Shown: piece after piece, positions 52,827-63,401 of the stretch | How positions within the stretch are numbered: the first letter of the stretch is position 1 | How the letters are laid out: each line of letters opens with the position of its first letter | NCBI RefSeq assembly: GCF_000227115.2 | Contig: NC_016485.2 | Coordinates: 372,001 to 436,000 of the forward strand | Direction of reading: 5' to 3' | From: Naumovozyma dairenensis CBS 421 | Taxonomy: Eukaryota; Ascomycota; Saccharomycetes; Saccharomycetales; Saccharomycetaceae | DNA length: 64,000 bases | The notes under the pieces: model-generated | What the model was told of the DNA's origin: nothing | Database searches by the model: none | What the model saw: the letters and a program-made list of their open reading frames with translations, nothing else | Made by a program: the position numbers and the translations under genes

Positions 52827-55003
52827 AGGCGTTCCGTTGTTTGATTGTCTCTTTAAATGATAGAGATTGCAGTTGGTAGTTTAAATTTGCCAATATACTT
52901 TTTAGTCGTATTATAATTATTCAATGATGGATTATGATAAGACAGTACGGTAGGATATGTTTGATTGGGTAGCTCGAGGGAAGTGAAATAGAAGTACTTT
53001 ATAATTCTGCTTACTTGTTGCAAATAAGATGCAAGATCTCGAGGTAACAATAAAAAAACGGAAAAATAACAAATAGGGAAAAAAAGGGTACCTTTGTTTT
53101 TATTTTTTCCTTTCTGTGAGCAACAATTGCTTGATTGTTCAGTATTAATTGCCTTTCGTTGTTGTTGTTGTTGCTGTTGTTGTTGCTATAGAAGTGTGAA
53201 AATATGTTGTGCTTTACGGTAGAAACTGTAAATTGGTTGAGGGAGAGTGTCTGAAGAATGGAAGAGATTTAAGATACTCGAAACAAGAATTAACGTTACG
53301 ACGGTTACGGTAACATTTGATTATATTCGATTGTAGTCTATTCTATATAAACGGTAAGTTTAAATTTAAGGTAACAAAGATTTAGGGAATCTCTCCCCAA
53401 TGGCTTCCCAACTTGACTACGAACTTATGTAGGTATGTAGGTATGTTTGTTAGTATTATTTATGTGAGCAAGCCTTTGGGGAGGAGTACTTAATTCTTCT
53501 TCTTCTTCTTCTTCTATTATTTATTTCCTTCCTTCTTTCTTTGCTTTTCTTCCCTTTTGTCTTCTTCTTCTTCGTTGGATAAATAGAAATGGCAAGTTGC
53601 CTTCCCTGTTAAGAAGAAAAACTCAAATCTCCCTTTGGGGAATGAATCCCCGCGTGAGGAAACCCACCGGGATGCCACAGTACTAAGACAGTGGTGGGAT
53701 CTGTCCTGCCTGTGCAATTTTATTCCACACAAGGCCACAAGGCCATGAACTGTCGAGAACAGTACGTACTTATCCCTCGACGGATTTGGTCCGGATGAAC
53801 AAACCAGTGTGAGAAACCCGGGAGTATATTCTAAGAGAGAGGAGCCCGCGTACTGGAGATAAGGACAACGTAGCAAGTTTATATTGCAGAGGAGTCTGTG
53901 GCAACGAAAGAACGAAAAACACTTTTGTTTTTTCTCTTTGGGAGGATATTCTCGGCTGCAAAGTTTGCTGCATCTGCATCTGCATCCGTTGCTCCCTCCC
54001 TCTTTCCCTCGTTGCTTCCCCTTCTTTTATTTTATTTTGTTTTATTTTACTAAATTTCATTTTGAATCATGACTATTGTCTGTCATTCTAGTGGAATCTC
54101 AGCAAGAACACTCGAACTACTACAATACACTACAGTACCGTACGGAGAACATGTTTCCGTATTAGGAAACAATATTTACCTCCACGTGCAGCGGAGGAAT
54201 TGAATACCCAGATGGAGGGATAGAATGTTCTCGTGATTATCTTTCATAACCCATGGTGACAATTTCAATGAATGGGTTGGATTCGACATCATACTGATAA
54301 CTTATTGCACTTCTACTTACTATTTTTTTTTTTAAATACGTTATATTTATTTTTAATTGCAAGGTGCCTTTGAAAGTCTTTGGTCAGATGCGGGGAGGTC
54401 AAAATTACTTTCAAGATACTAACTTGAATAATTCAAAATGCAGAGTTTAAATAGTTTCTGAACTTTCCCTAACAATATATTAAGATCCCTTTTTAAAAAG
54501 AGGAGCTTGTTCCCAACCCTACAGTGGGCTTTAACGCAGACCTGGTTTTTCCCCATATATATTCTCTTTTTCTCTTTTTTCCCCTTCCCCCCTTTTCCCC
54601 TTCACGCCTATTGAAAAAATCTAAAAAAAACAACAAGAAAACACTAACTTTGGTCTTAGACAGTCCAGAGTGGGCTACTACAGAAAAAAACCCTACTCTC
54701 GGCGGCGGGGGGTGGGGCGACCATAAAGCTTTAGCCCTACTTTTTTTCTTGATTGGGTGAAAAAAACATAGAAGTTTCCTTTCTTCGCTGCTTTTCCTCA
54801 TCGAAAAAGGGTTTTCTTCATATTCTTAAAATTTTAACATTTTTAATGGCAGATCAAAATATATATGTATGTTATACTAAATAGATTCCCCCCACATTAC
54901 GAGTGGAAAGGACAATATATCAACCGCCATTTTACTCTCACCAGGGTTCATATATTTCAATACATACATGCTATATATTAAATTATAGCATATAAGAAAT
55001 ACT
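52827..55003. other. Long divergent regulatory region MIT1 / SAP1
   Basis: 2.18 kb without a supported gene. It holds a (TTG)n/(TGC) trinucleotide tract (about 53156-53186), a (TTC)n run (about 53493-53514), and a GC-rich segment with GGCGGCGGGG (about 54698-54710). Unusually long upstream regions are typical of WOPR regulators. No conserved binding site could be named. Confidence 0.5.
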
Positions 55004-56658
55004 ATGGAAACGTCAGGTAATAATCATCATATACTGACAAGATGGACCAGAATAAGGAAAAGACCCCAACAACCATTGACAGATTTAACAGAATTATATT
55101 CAAGAGTTGCAAATGAATCCATTTATTATTTGAAATTAGAAGATCGAAATTGTCTCAAGAAATCCTTGCAAGGTTGGAAGGCACTCTCAACAGAGACTCT
55201 TTTCAAACTGACTTTAATTGAAAATTCACATCCAAATTTTACTTCATATACTAGAGATGAATCAAGTTTACAAATAGGTATAAAAGAATTGTATCAGAAA
55301 AGTTTGAATCATATAGAAAGATTACAAAAGTTAATAAAAAAAGAGGAGGAGGATATCAAAGGGAATCGCGATAGTATCGATGCCAATAAGAAACATTTAA
55401 CTACTTCATCATTTACTAGAAGTCGAAGGAAACATTTCCCCTCACAAGCATCGTCAACAACACCTTCGGGAATCTACTACTCGAAGAAAATGGTCACAAC
55501 GTTAAGAAACAATAGCAATGACAATCATAGAGAACATCATTTGAATACGAATATCTTAAAACAGAACAATTCATCTCCTTCTATAACCCATGTTCATTAT
55601 CCAAACATTTCGTCGCAGCCAGCATCAAGACCAATATACCACTCTGCATCATCCACCTCTTCTAACAGTTTTAACTTGAAATCAAAAGTAAATTTTACGT
55701 CATCAAAGCCGTTGAATTTTTATGACGATAATGGTACTACTAATACTAATAAGTTCAGAAAAAATAAAGATATTCCTAAAGAGCAAATGGAACAAGAAGG
55801 TGCCAAAACTGATATAATATTCAAAGATTTCGATGATGTAGTAGATACTACTGTCTGTACTGATAATGATAATAATAATAATAACAACAATAATAATAAC
55901 GACGACCAAGATACAACGATATCAACAAACAAAAGCGTACCGGAATTCGATCTGGAAGATTATTTCGATTCCTATTTAGATTCAGATGAAGATAAACCAG
56001 ATGATGAGGACACTTCTGACATGATTCGTAGCAAAACATTATCAAGTTTATCGAAATGTAGTTCTAATACTTCATCAAACTCGTCATATCCGTCTGTGAT
56101 CCCTCCATTACCACCTTCTCTTCCGCCGTTACCACCACCATCTTCAATTGAGTCATCATTGAAAAAGCCCATCTCTACCACGCAAATAACGAAAAACTTA
56201 AAAGCATTTAATTCATCTCCTGAAATTCAATTTCGTTCCTCGACTAAAGATAATCTTTCGCATCGTAAGGCAGTTCCATCGTCATCAAATTCACCTTCAC
56301 CGACTCATTCATTGTTATTAGCAAGAAACAGTGATCTTACTTCTAATAAACAGGAATCAAAACTACTACATCCATCGTCGTCATATTCATCAGCATCAAA
56401 GAAAACAATTTCTTCAGTAAGTCAACAACAACTTCGACCAATAACACAAGCAGCTACAAAAGCCACAAAAGCCACAAAAGCCACAAAAAAAAGTTCTTCT
56501 ACATATAATAAAAAACCATCATCATCATCAAGCCATAATAACTTGCAATCAAATATTCCAAATAAAGTATCAAATATTCATCATAAGAAAGTCATTTCTA
56601 ATTCTCTCACAAATAAACGTAAAATAAAATCACAAGTAAGTTCCGCAAAATACACTAC

Positions 56659-56693
<35 letters not shown>

Positions 56694-57964
56694 CTAAAAC
56701 AAAAGCATTGAAATTACAAGAAAATATCAATGGGAAAACAAAAATGAAACTTAAAACGAATGTACCATCAACACTGACGAACCGTCCAAAAACAAAATCG
56801 ACAACAAATATAAAAAAGATGCCCCAGGAAAAGAAATTCACCTCAGCAGCAACTCCTTCATCATCATTATCATCATCATCATTATCACCTCCTCCTCATC
56901 CTCCACCTATTGAACTAACACCGACACCACAAACAACAATAGAACCTCCGCCAGAAGAAACAAAAATATTAGAGGAAAAGTTCATAAACTCACTAACAGG
57001 TGTTGATAAACAAGCAGCCAAACAAATTCTTTCAGAAATTGTTGTCCATGGAGATCAAGTCCATTGGGATGATATAGCTGGACTTGAATCAGCTAAGAAT
57101 TCATTAAAGGAAGCAGTAGTATATCCATTCTTACGACCAGATTTATTCCGTGGATTAAGAGAACCTATCCGTGGTATGCTTTTATTTGGTCCACCGGGGA
57201 CAGGGAAAACTATGTTAGCTAGAGCCGTCGCATGTGAATCTCATTCCACTTTCTTCTCAATTAGTGCATCTAGTTTGACTTCTAAATATTTAGGTGAAAG
57301 CGAAAAATTAGTTAGAGCTTTATTTGTCATTGCGAAAAAATTATCACCTTCAATTGTTTTCGTTGATGAAATTGATTCTATTATGGGATCTAGAAATAAT
57401 GAAAATGAAAATGAATCGAGTAGAAGGATAAAAAATGAATTCTTAGTTCAGTGGTCTTCATTATCTTCTGCTGCAATTTCAAAAGACACCGGAAAGAACG
57501 ATATTATAACATCATCCCCGGGCAGGGAAGAACATAAAGAAGAAGATAATAGAGTACTGGTATTAGCTGCAACTAATTTACCATGGTGTATTGATGAAGC
57601 AGCAAGAAGAAGATTCGTAAGAAGACAATATATTCCTTTACCAGAAGAAGCAACAAGAATTGTTCAGTTCAAAAGATTATTGGCTCACCAAAAAAATACA
57701 TTAACTGAAGATGATTTTAATGAACTAATTAAATTGACCGAGGGATTTTCTGGTAGTGATATCACTGCATTAGCCAAAGATGCTGCAATGGGACCTTTGA
57801 GAGAATTAGGTGATAAATTATTAGATACCGCAAGAGATAACATTCGATCAATTGATTTAAATGACTTTAAAAATAGTTTAGCATATATCAAACCATCCGT
57901 TTCAAAAGAAAGTCTGATTGAATACGAAGAATGGGCAGCCAAATTTGGCTCATCGGGCGCATAA
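55004..57964 (+). CDS. SAP1: AAA-family ATPase
   Basis: A 986-residue protein matching Sap1 (YER047C), an AAA ATPase of the meiotic/katanin-like clade; its cellular role is poorly known. The N-terminal 640 residues are mostly low complexity with Asn, Ser, Pro, [11 protein letters not shown] and an 11-Gln run (about 553-563). The N-terminal [34 protein letters not shown] could be a MIT-like helical domain. The C-terminal AAA module (about 680-960) has [27 protein letters not shown], Walker A GPPGTGKT (about 729), Walker [10 protein letters not shown] (about 784), [20 protein letters not shown] (sensor and arginine fingers) and the final [13 protein letters not shown]. It is convergent with SPO73. 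Confidence 0.95.
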
Positions 57965-58146
57965 TATATTATAATAATGACTAATATATAACAGTTACTT
58001 TTTATTTTTTATACAGGTAGTGAATAATAGCCAAATAAAAAGCCAACATTCAAATTAAAATAGAAAAATGCGTTTTTATTCTTTTATATTTTTATAGAAT
58101 TTTATCTCACAGGTTATTATAATATATAGATAAGGAATTACAATCC

Positions 58147-58563
58147 CTATTTTTTCTTTGAAGGCAATTTAACCCAAACTCTTCTTCTTACTATTCCATT
58201 TTTAGACTTCCATCTTGAATTATTAAACGACCAACTATAACACCAACCTTGATCATCCATATCATACCTATCTTTAAAATCCATCATGACGAACCATTTT
58301 TCATCATTTTTAATTGCATTTTCTTCATCAAACTGTGATTCTAAGGGATAAAAATACTGAAAGGATTGAATAATATCATCAGATACACATTGTAATAAAC
58401 CAGTAGAATGAATGAAAATTTGGAATTGTGGTGGATCAATCCTTGGAATCAATAATCTTGGTGAATAAAATGGATACCCTAAAAAGGTTAACCCTCTTTC
58501 ATTTTCTATTATGATATCTTTCGGGAATGCTTCCAAATCCTTTATGAATGTGTTCTTACTCAT
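58147..58563 (-). CDS. SPO73: Sporulation dysferlin-domain protein
   Basis: A 138-residue protein matching Spo73 (YER046W), a meiosis-specific dysferlin-domain protein needed for prospore-membrane extension. Visible features are the N-terminal LEAFPKDIIIENERGLTFLGYPFYSPRLL, IDPPQFQ, and the C-terminal dysferlin signature GWCYSWSFNNSRWKSKNGIVRRRVWV. S. cerevisiae Spo73 is about 143 residues. Convergent position next to SAP1 reproduces the YER047C-YER046W pair, which strengthens an otherwise short match. Confidence 0.9.
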   Translation of the reverse strand: MSKNTFIKDLEAFPKDIIIENERGLTFLGYPFYSPRLLIPRIDPPQFQIFIHSTGLLQCVSDDIIQSFQYFYPLESQFDEENAIKNDEKWFVMMDFKDRYDMDDQGWCYSWSFNNSRWKSKNGIVRRRVWVKLPSKKK

Positions 58564-60514
58564 TCATCTGGTTTTCTTTTTTACATTTACTCTAGCTTCT
58601 AGAACCTTTGTTATCAGTCCTTTTTCCTGTCTTCGAAATATAAGATTCCTTTTTGTACTTAGTTACCCTCAAAGTAACATTGTGCGATATGATTTGTTAC
58701 CATCTTGGCACGAATTCCATCGGGCCCAGGTAGTTTTTAAAATTAAGCACCTCTCAAGATAGGTTCATAACTGTATTACAGGAATTTTGTTAGCAATGTG
58801 GTTTTTATGACAGCAAACAATATTATTGGTCTATATTGTTGCAATTTTTATCATAATCTTATTAGGTAGAGGTCTATAAACTTAGAGATAATGTTAAAGT
58901 TTTGTTAAATATATTACGTTTTATAAATATTTAGTGCATTTTTCGGACAATTTTTCGAGAGAAAAAAATCCTAAAGTTAATTTTGGATGAAAGTTAGAGT
59001 TCCCAAAGACATCGGTAAGGAACAAGCAGTGGTGCTCTTCTGAATCTCTTCCTTACTAAAATATTAGTAAAAAAATACAGTTTTTTAAGGTTTTTTGAGG
59101 AAGCCCGAATCCGGACTTGATAGAAGCAGAGATAAATATTCGTACATAGTAATCAGATTTAAGAAACTCTCATTAAGGAATGCGTACCTTCGTTCATTCG
59201 TACGTACTTATATATCTCTCTAGACGGTTCGGAAATGACATCTATTCTGACTCTTTCCTTACTCTTTTCCCTTGGAATTTCCAGTTTTTAGTTGAAGGAT
59301 TTGATATTCTGCTTCCGGACTTCCTCCTTGTCATTGTTCATATAACCTTAAGAGACTATCCAATAGAACGCCTAGTAAGTACGAATAATTTTTACATACG
59401 TGCGTATAGAACAATAATACAATTATTTTTGAAGAAGAAAAATCTACACAATATTTCCTAATTTGTTAAGCTTAAAAAAAACCCACGTCAAATCTTCATA
59501 AAAATTCGTACCAGGCTATGATTGATTACACAGTTAATAGAGCTGCTCACAGAAAAACCTTACGTACGTGCGTGCGTCAAAATTGCTCCGGATTTCCCCA
59601 TCGTTCGCGGACCTCCTTCAACGAAAGACACTAACAAGAAATTTTTTTAGTGAACATTTTACCTAGAGGAAAGTCCTCTTCATGATGGTGAAAGAGACCA
59701 CGTACGAATATTAATTAGCTTAGCATTGCTTTTTATTTCTTACCCCCGTGGGACGGTATTAAACTATTTTTGGAATACGATATTGTTGAACAATGGTATC
59801 GTTTAACTACTACAACTGTGAGGTAATGTCTTGAGAAGCATATACATACTAGTTAGTGTTCACTGTTTTCACAGTTCATAATATCAATATCGCCCATAGT
59901 TTTCTGAGCCCTGGGAAGTGGCCCGTTGGGCCCTGACAAAACTGTTTTACAGGCAAGTACGTACGAAGGTATGTATAGTTTGGGTGTTGTATTTTAAGAT
60001 ACCTAAAATATAGATTATTGAACTCGAATAGACTAATTGCATTAAGAATTTTATATTGCACCCTACTCATGACCTGCATAACACATTCAGCAGTTTGATC
60101 CTGTTTTTGGCCTTTTTATGACAGCACCTTGTCAGAATTTTTGGTAGCTTGATACACTAAGCGGTCGCAAGCCAAAGCCTAACGTTACATATGTACAATG
60201 CATTACACAACCGACTTTTTGTGAAAGTAATCTAGAAAGAACAAGAAAACTGTGGAAGTTAATTATTCCTGAAATTGAAAGAATAGAACAGACGTTTTAA
60301 ATTAAACTTCTAAACGCTTTTGCTAGGTCCCGGTTACTAAAACCTTAGCGTAGCATCCTTACTTATCTATAGAAAAGTGTTCATCGTAATATTCGGCGTA
60401 GTGCAAGGTTTTTCTGGTCTTCGATTCGGAGAACATTGACATCTTCTAAGATACAACTGTGTAACACGTACGTACATTTGAAAGCAGTACGATTTGTCTT
60501 TCTTGGATTGGAGT

Positions 60515-60852
60515 CAGGCCTGGGACGGATTAGGATTAATGGATTAATGGATTGAAAAAGCAAGGATTGGGCGTGAAAATTTTGAAAAAAAGGTAGGGTA
60601 GAAATCAAATTTTATGAATTGAGAACAGGGTTGGTCTATTCTGGCCTTGGATTGGGGCATGGATTGAAAAAAATTGAAAAATAGTAGTCGTATAATATGA
60701 TTTTTATAGTATTTTCCTATAGATTATACAGTAAAAAGACTTTGGGTTAGGATAGGATTAGGACTGGATTGAAGATTTTCACTAGGGATTAAAAAAAGGT
60801 AGGGTAGGCCCAACCTTAGGATAGACCAAAAATCCTATCCGTCCCAGGCCTG
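60515..60852. mobile_element. Non-autonomous hAT-like transposon (MITE), 338 bp
   Basis: Terminal inverted repeats begin CAGGCCTGGGACGGAT at 60515 and match the reverse complement of the right end for 16 bases perfectly, then continue (TAGGATT against AGGATT) after a one-base gap. The flanks are 8-base near-duplications, ATTGGAGT (60507-60514) and ATTGGAAT (60853-60860). An 8-base target duplication plus CAGG-starting ends is the hAT signature. The interior is full of GGATT motifs, and AAAAAAAGGTAGGGTAG-like blocks occur at both ends. It has no coding capacity. hAT families (Rover, Roamer) are known in Saccharomycetaceae; which one this is cannot be told here. Confidence 0.8.
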
Positions 60853-61096
60853 ATTGGAATGAGATTTATTCCGAATTCTCAGGCGTTGTCCGAGACCAAT
60901 TAAGGGTCTGTGACATGTCACCTACTTATGTACGTTTGGTAATAAGTATAGCTTGTTCGTGGATTTCGCAGTTACTGTTTTAGGAATTTTTCCTTTGTTC
61001 GAATGTCACGGTACCAAGACACACCCGTAGCCTGTGAAACAATAAAGTTTTTAACTTCTAAATCCTTTTTCATTATCGAATTCGTAGAAGATCTAC

Positions 61097-61264
61097 GTAC
61101 TTACCTAGATGGGATATGAGTTGGTCCATTTTTTTTGGTCCATTTTGAGAACGGGGTAACCCGGAGGATAGGAGAGAACACCTGAGAATTAGGCACTTGC
61201 AGGTTTTGAGAAAATGTAAAACTGGACCAAAAAGTGGACCAGGTCCTGTCTCATCTGGGAGTAC
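61097..61264. mobile_element. Degraded inverted-repeat element, 168 bp
   Basis: The left arm (61097-61141, GTACTTACCTAGATGGGA then GTTGGTCCA and TTTTTGGTCC) pairs imperfectly with the right arm (61224-61264, GGACCAAAAAGTGGACC, then TCTCATCTGGGAGTAC). The tip CCYAGRTGRGA resembles that of the 135-bp element 140 bases downstream, so both likely belong to one family. No clear target duplication can be seen; the ends coincide with palindromic GTAC. Confidence 0.6.
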
Positions 61265-61403
61265 TAAAATTCCTTCATTGTGGCTTCCCGAAAACAGCGA
61301 AATATTCTTTCCAGCCTCTTTCCCTCCTCAGAAGTGACCAAAATAGGCAATTCTACGGTAGATTTTCCTTCAATTGAAAACCTTATTCTTGAGGAGTACG
61401 TAC

Positions 61404-61538
61404 CTACCCAGGTGGGACAGAAAAGTGGCCACTTTCAGCTCTTTCAAAATCTGAACGTGGGTTGTTCTCCGGTGTTCTTTGTATCCTCTGTGTTACCCAG
61501 TTTTTCAAAGTGGCCACACTTCTATCCCACCTGGGTAG
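61404..61538. mobile_element. Short MITE-like element, 135 bp
   Basis: The left end CTACCCAGGTGGGACAGAAA and the right-end reverse complement CTACCCAGGTGGGATAGAAG agree over 32 bases with about three mismatches, both running into GTGGCCACTTT. The flanks GTACGTAC (61396-61403) and GTACGTCC (61539-61546) match in seven of eight positions, consistent with an 8-base target duplication of hAT type. The interior of about 70 bases has no coding potential. Confidence 0.7.
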
Positions 61539-62072
61539 GTACGTCCAACTATAAAGGTACCTTCAAGTACATAACAACGGTTTTCCGAAAACCAAAATGG
61601 ATAATGAATGGAAAATGGTAAACTATATCTACCTGCGTAACTATCTGAGCTGTGAAATAAATAGCGTCTGTGGACTACTGTGAGATTTCACACTTTTACC
61701 AGTTGAGTTTTAAAGTCGGTATACATGAACACACGTACCTACTTTTGTTATGCATGGCCCACAATTTACGTGCTCCTCCAACCTTCTGCTCCATCAATCG
61801 AGATTTAAACTATTTCTACGGTTTTATTCAGATGGTCTGGCCAGTAAACCATTTCGACATTAATTTCACCAATTTTGACATACGAAATATTCCTATATTT
61901 AAAGGAACTAGTTTTATGAAATAGCACTGTATTATGTTTAAATGACAGGTTTCCAATGTAAACATAGGAGATTATTAAATTACATTACATTTTATCGAAT
62001 AAAACCCTAAGATTCTTTCAATTTACTTTGATATCCTCAAAAAAAAGGAGAAGGAAATATAACTTGTTAAAA

Positions 62073-63119
62073 ATGCCAAATCTTCCAGTTTGTGCCCAGT
62101 TTATGCCATCTGCAAACCTTTCTAGTGCTTATCAGCCAGTTAATACACCTGGATCATTTATATTTTTTCTAAGCGATTCATTCGACACAAATAGCGGGAC
62201 AGGAATCAAAAACCAGTCATTTGATAACAGGCGTCCTATAAATTCAACCCTTGATTCTCCAAGCTATCCTCCTATAAATAATATACCTAACATAATATAT
62301 GAACCTCTCTTAACTAATCAGAGACAGCAACAATTATCACCACATATAATACCCCAGGGACAGGTCAGAGATGAAAATAGGGAAGGGCCTGAAGCACCTG
62401 CCAGCTTTATAGAGTTTTTCGCTGAGAAGCCAAAACTACTAAGTCAATCGACATTTGTTCCTTCAACAATTCAAGTAAATAGTTCTGACAAAATAAGTAT
62501 TACATCACCTCATAGCTACCTATATAGAAACAGGACCATCATCTCCTTCCAATCCTTTAAAACCAAGGAGAAGATTATCACTTGTACTAATGGTCAGATT
62601 ACGCATTTAACTGAAGATATAAATACTGTAAATGATGTATATGATAGTCAGCCACCTCCATTTCCAGGTAAAGCTAAAGGGAAGAAAGGCTATAACATCC
62701 ATGTTATGACAATGAATAACAACAATATGGAACACATGCAGACACCAAAAGAAGCCGAAAGAGAAAGATTACTTGAACGAAATAGATTAGCTGCCTCTAA
62801 GTGTAGAAAAAGGAAGAGGTTACAAGAAGAAAAATTTCAAGAAGATTATAGAAAGGCACTTCAAGAAAATAGTTTCTTAAAGAAAAAAATAGAACTCTAT
62901 GAGAAGTGGATTAAGAACTTGAAAACCGGTGATCAGAATGGTAAAGGTATTTGTAGCTCATTAAACGAAACCAAAACTAAAATGGAGGTAGGTAAAATTG
63001 AAGTCGACGGAAACAAAAAACGTAGGAGAGTACCTACAACCGTTGAAGAACTGTCAATGATAGTTGATATCGAAGATCTTGATACATTAGGTGCTATCTT
63101 GAGTCTAGAGTCCAATTGA
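62073..63119 (+). CDS. ACA1: ATF/CREB-type bZIP transcription factor
   Basis: A 348-residue bZIP protein. The basic region and leucine zipper (about 224-285) read ERLLERNRLAASKCRKRKR followed by LQEEKFQEDYRKALQENSFLKKKIELYEKWIKNL. This is the Aca1/Cst6 class (YER045C/YIL036W), which binds CRE-like TGACGTCA sites and regulates growth on non-optimal carbon sources and CO2 response. Position between SPO73 and MEI4 equals ACA1; CST6 is the duplicate. The frame reaches back to a TTG at 62028, but the first ATG is at 62073 (MPNLPVCAQF), which I take as the start. The C-terminus carries an acidic patch (SMIVDIEDLDTLGAIL). Confidence 0.88.
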   Translation: MPNLPVCAQFMPSANLSSAYQPVNTPGSFIFFLSDSFDTNSGTGIKNQSFDNRRPINSTLDSPSYPPINNIPNIIYEPLLTNQRQQQLSPHIIPQGQVRDENREGPEAPASFIEFFAEKPKLLSQSTFVPSTIQVNSSDKISITSPHSYLYRNRTIISFQSFKTKEKIITCTNGQITHLTEDINTVNDVYDSQPPPFPGKAKGKKGYNIHVMTMNNNNMEHMQTPKEAERERLLERNRLAASKCRKRKRLQEEKFQEDYRKALQENSFLKKKIELYEKWIKNLKTGDQNGKGICSSLNETKTKMEVGKIEVDGNKKRRRVPTTVEELSMIVDIEDLDTLGAILSLESN

Positions 63120-63253
63120 TACAAAAAAATTGCATGCTGAGCACCCTTATAGAATTTGTAACTTTTAATCACTCATATACAAATAGTTCACTTTATAGAA
63201 ATCTTCTTACTGTTTTTCCTTGTTTTCATGTCTTAAACCTCAGCTACACGAGC

Positions 63254-63263
63254 TCGGCGGCTA
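63254..63263 (-). promoter_or_regulatory. URS1 (Ume6-type) site upstream of MEI4
   Basis: TCGGCGGCTA, an exact URS1 core in reverse orientation, 139 bases before the MEI4 ATG. URS1 represses early meiotic genes in mitosis and activates them in meiosis, matching the downstream gene. Confidence 0.8.
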
Positions 63264-63289
63264 TTTGTTGATAATTTCAAATAGACTAT

Positions 63290-63309
63290 NNNNNNNNNNN
63301 NNNNNNNNN
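63290..63309. other. Assembly gap (20 Ns)
   Basis: Twenty Ns between the URS1 site and the MEI4 start, so promoter spacing here is approximate. Confidence 0.95.
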
Positions 63310-63401
63310 ATATATAACATAAGCGTATCTTTTAAGTGGCGAGAAACGTCTCTACTATAAATTATAAAAGCAATTAAATCCATTACAGTGCTAAAGTAGC
63401 C

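Larger units (their letters stand above)
58564..62072. other. 3.5-kb spacer SPO73-ACA1 with hAT-like elements
   Basis: No supported gene. It contains the three inverted-repeat elements listed separately (60515-60852, 61097-61264, 61404-61538) and roughly ten copies of a palindromic TACGTAC/ACGTACG motif, for example at 59199-59207, 59561-59569, 59957-59964, 60466-60475, 61094-61100 and 61396-61403. Confidence 0.6.
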
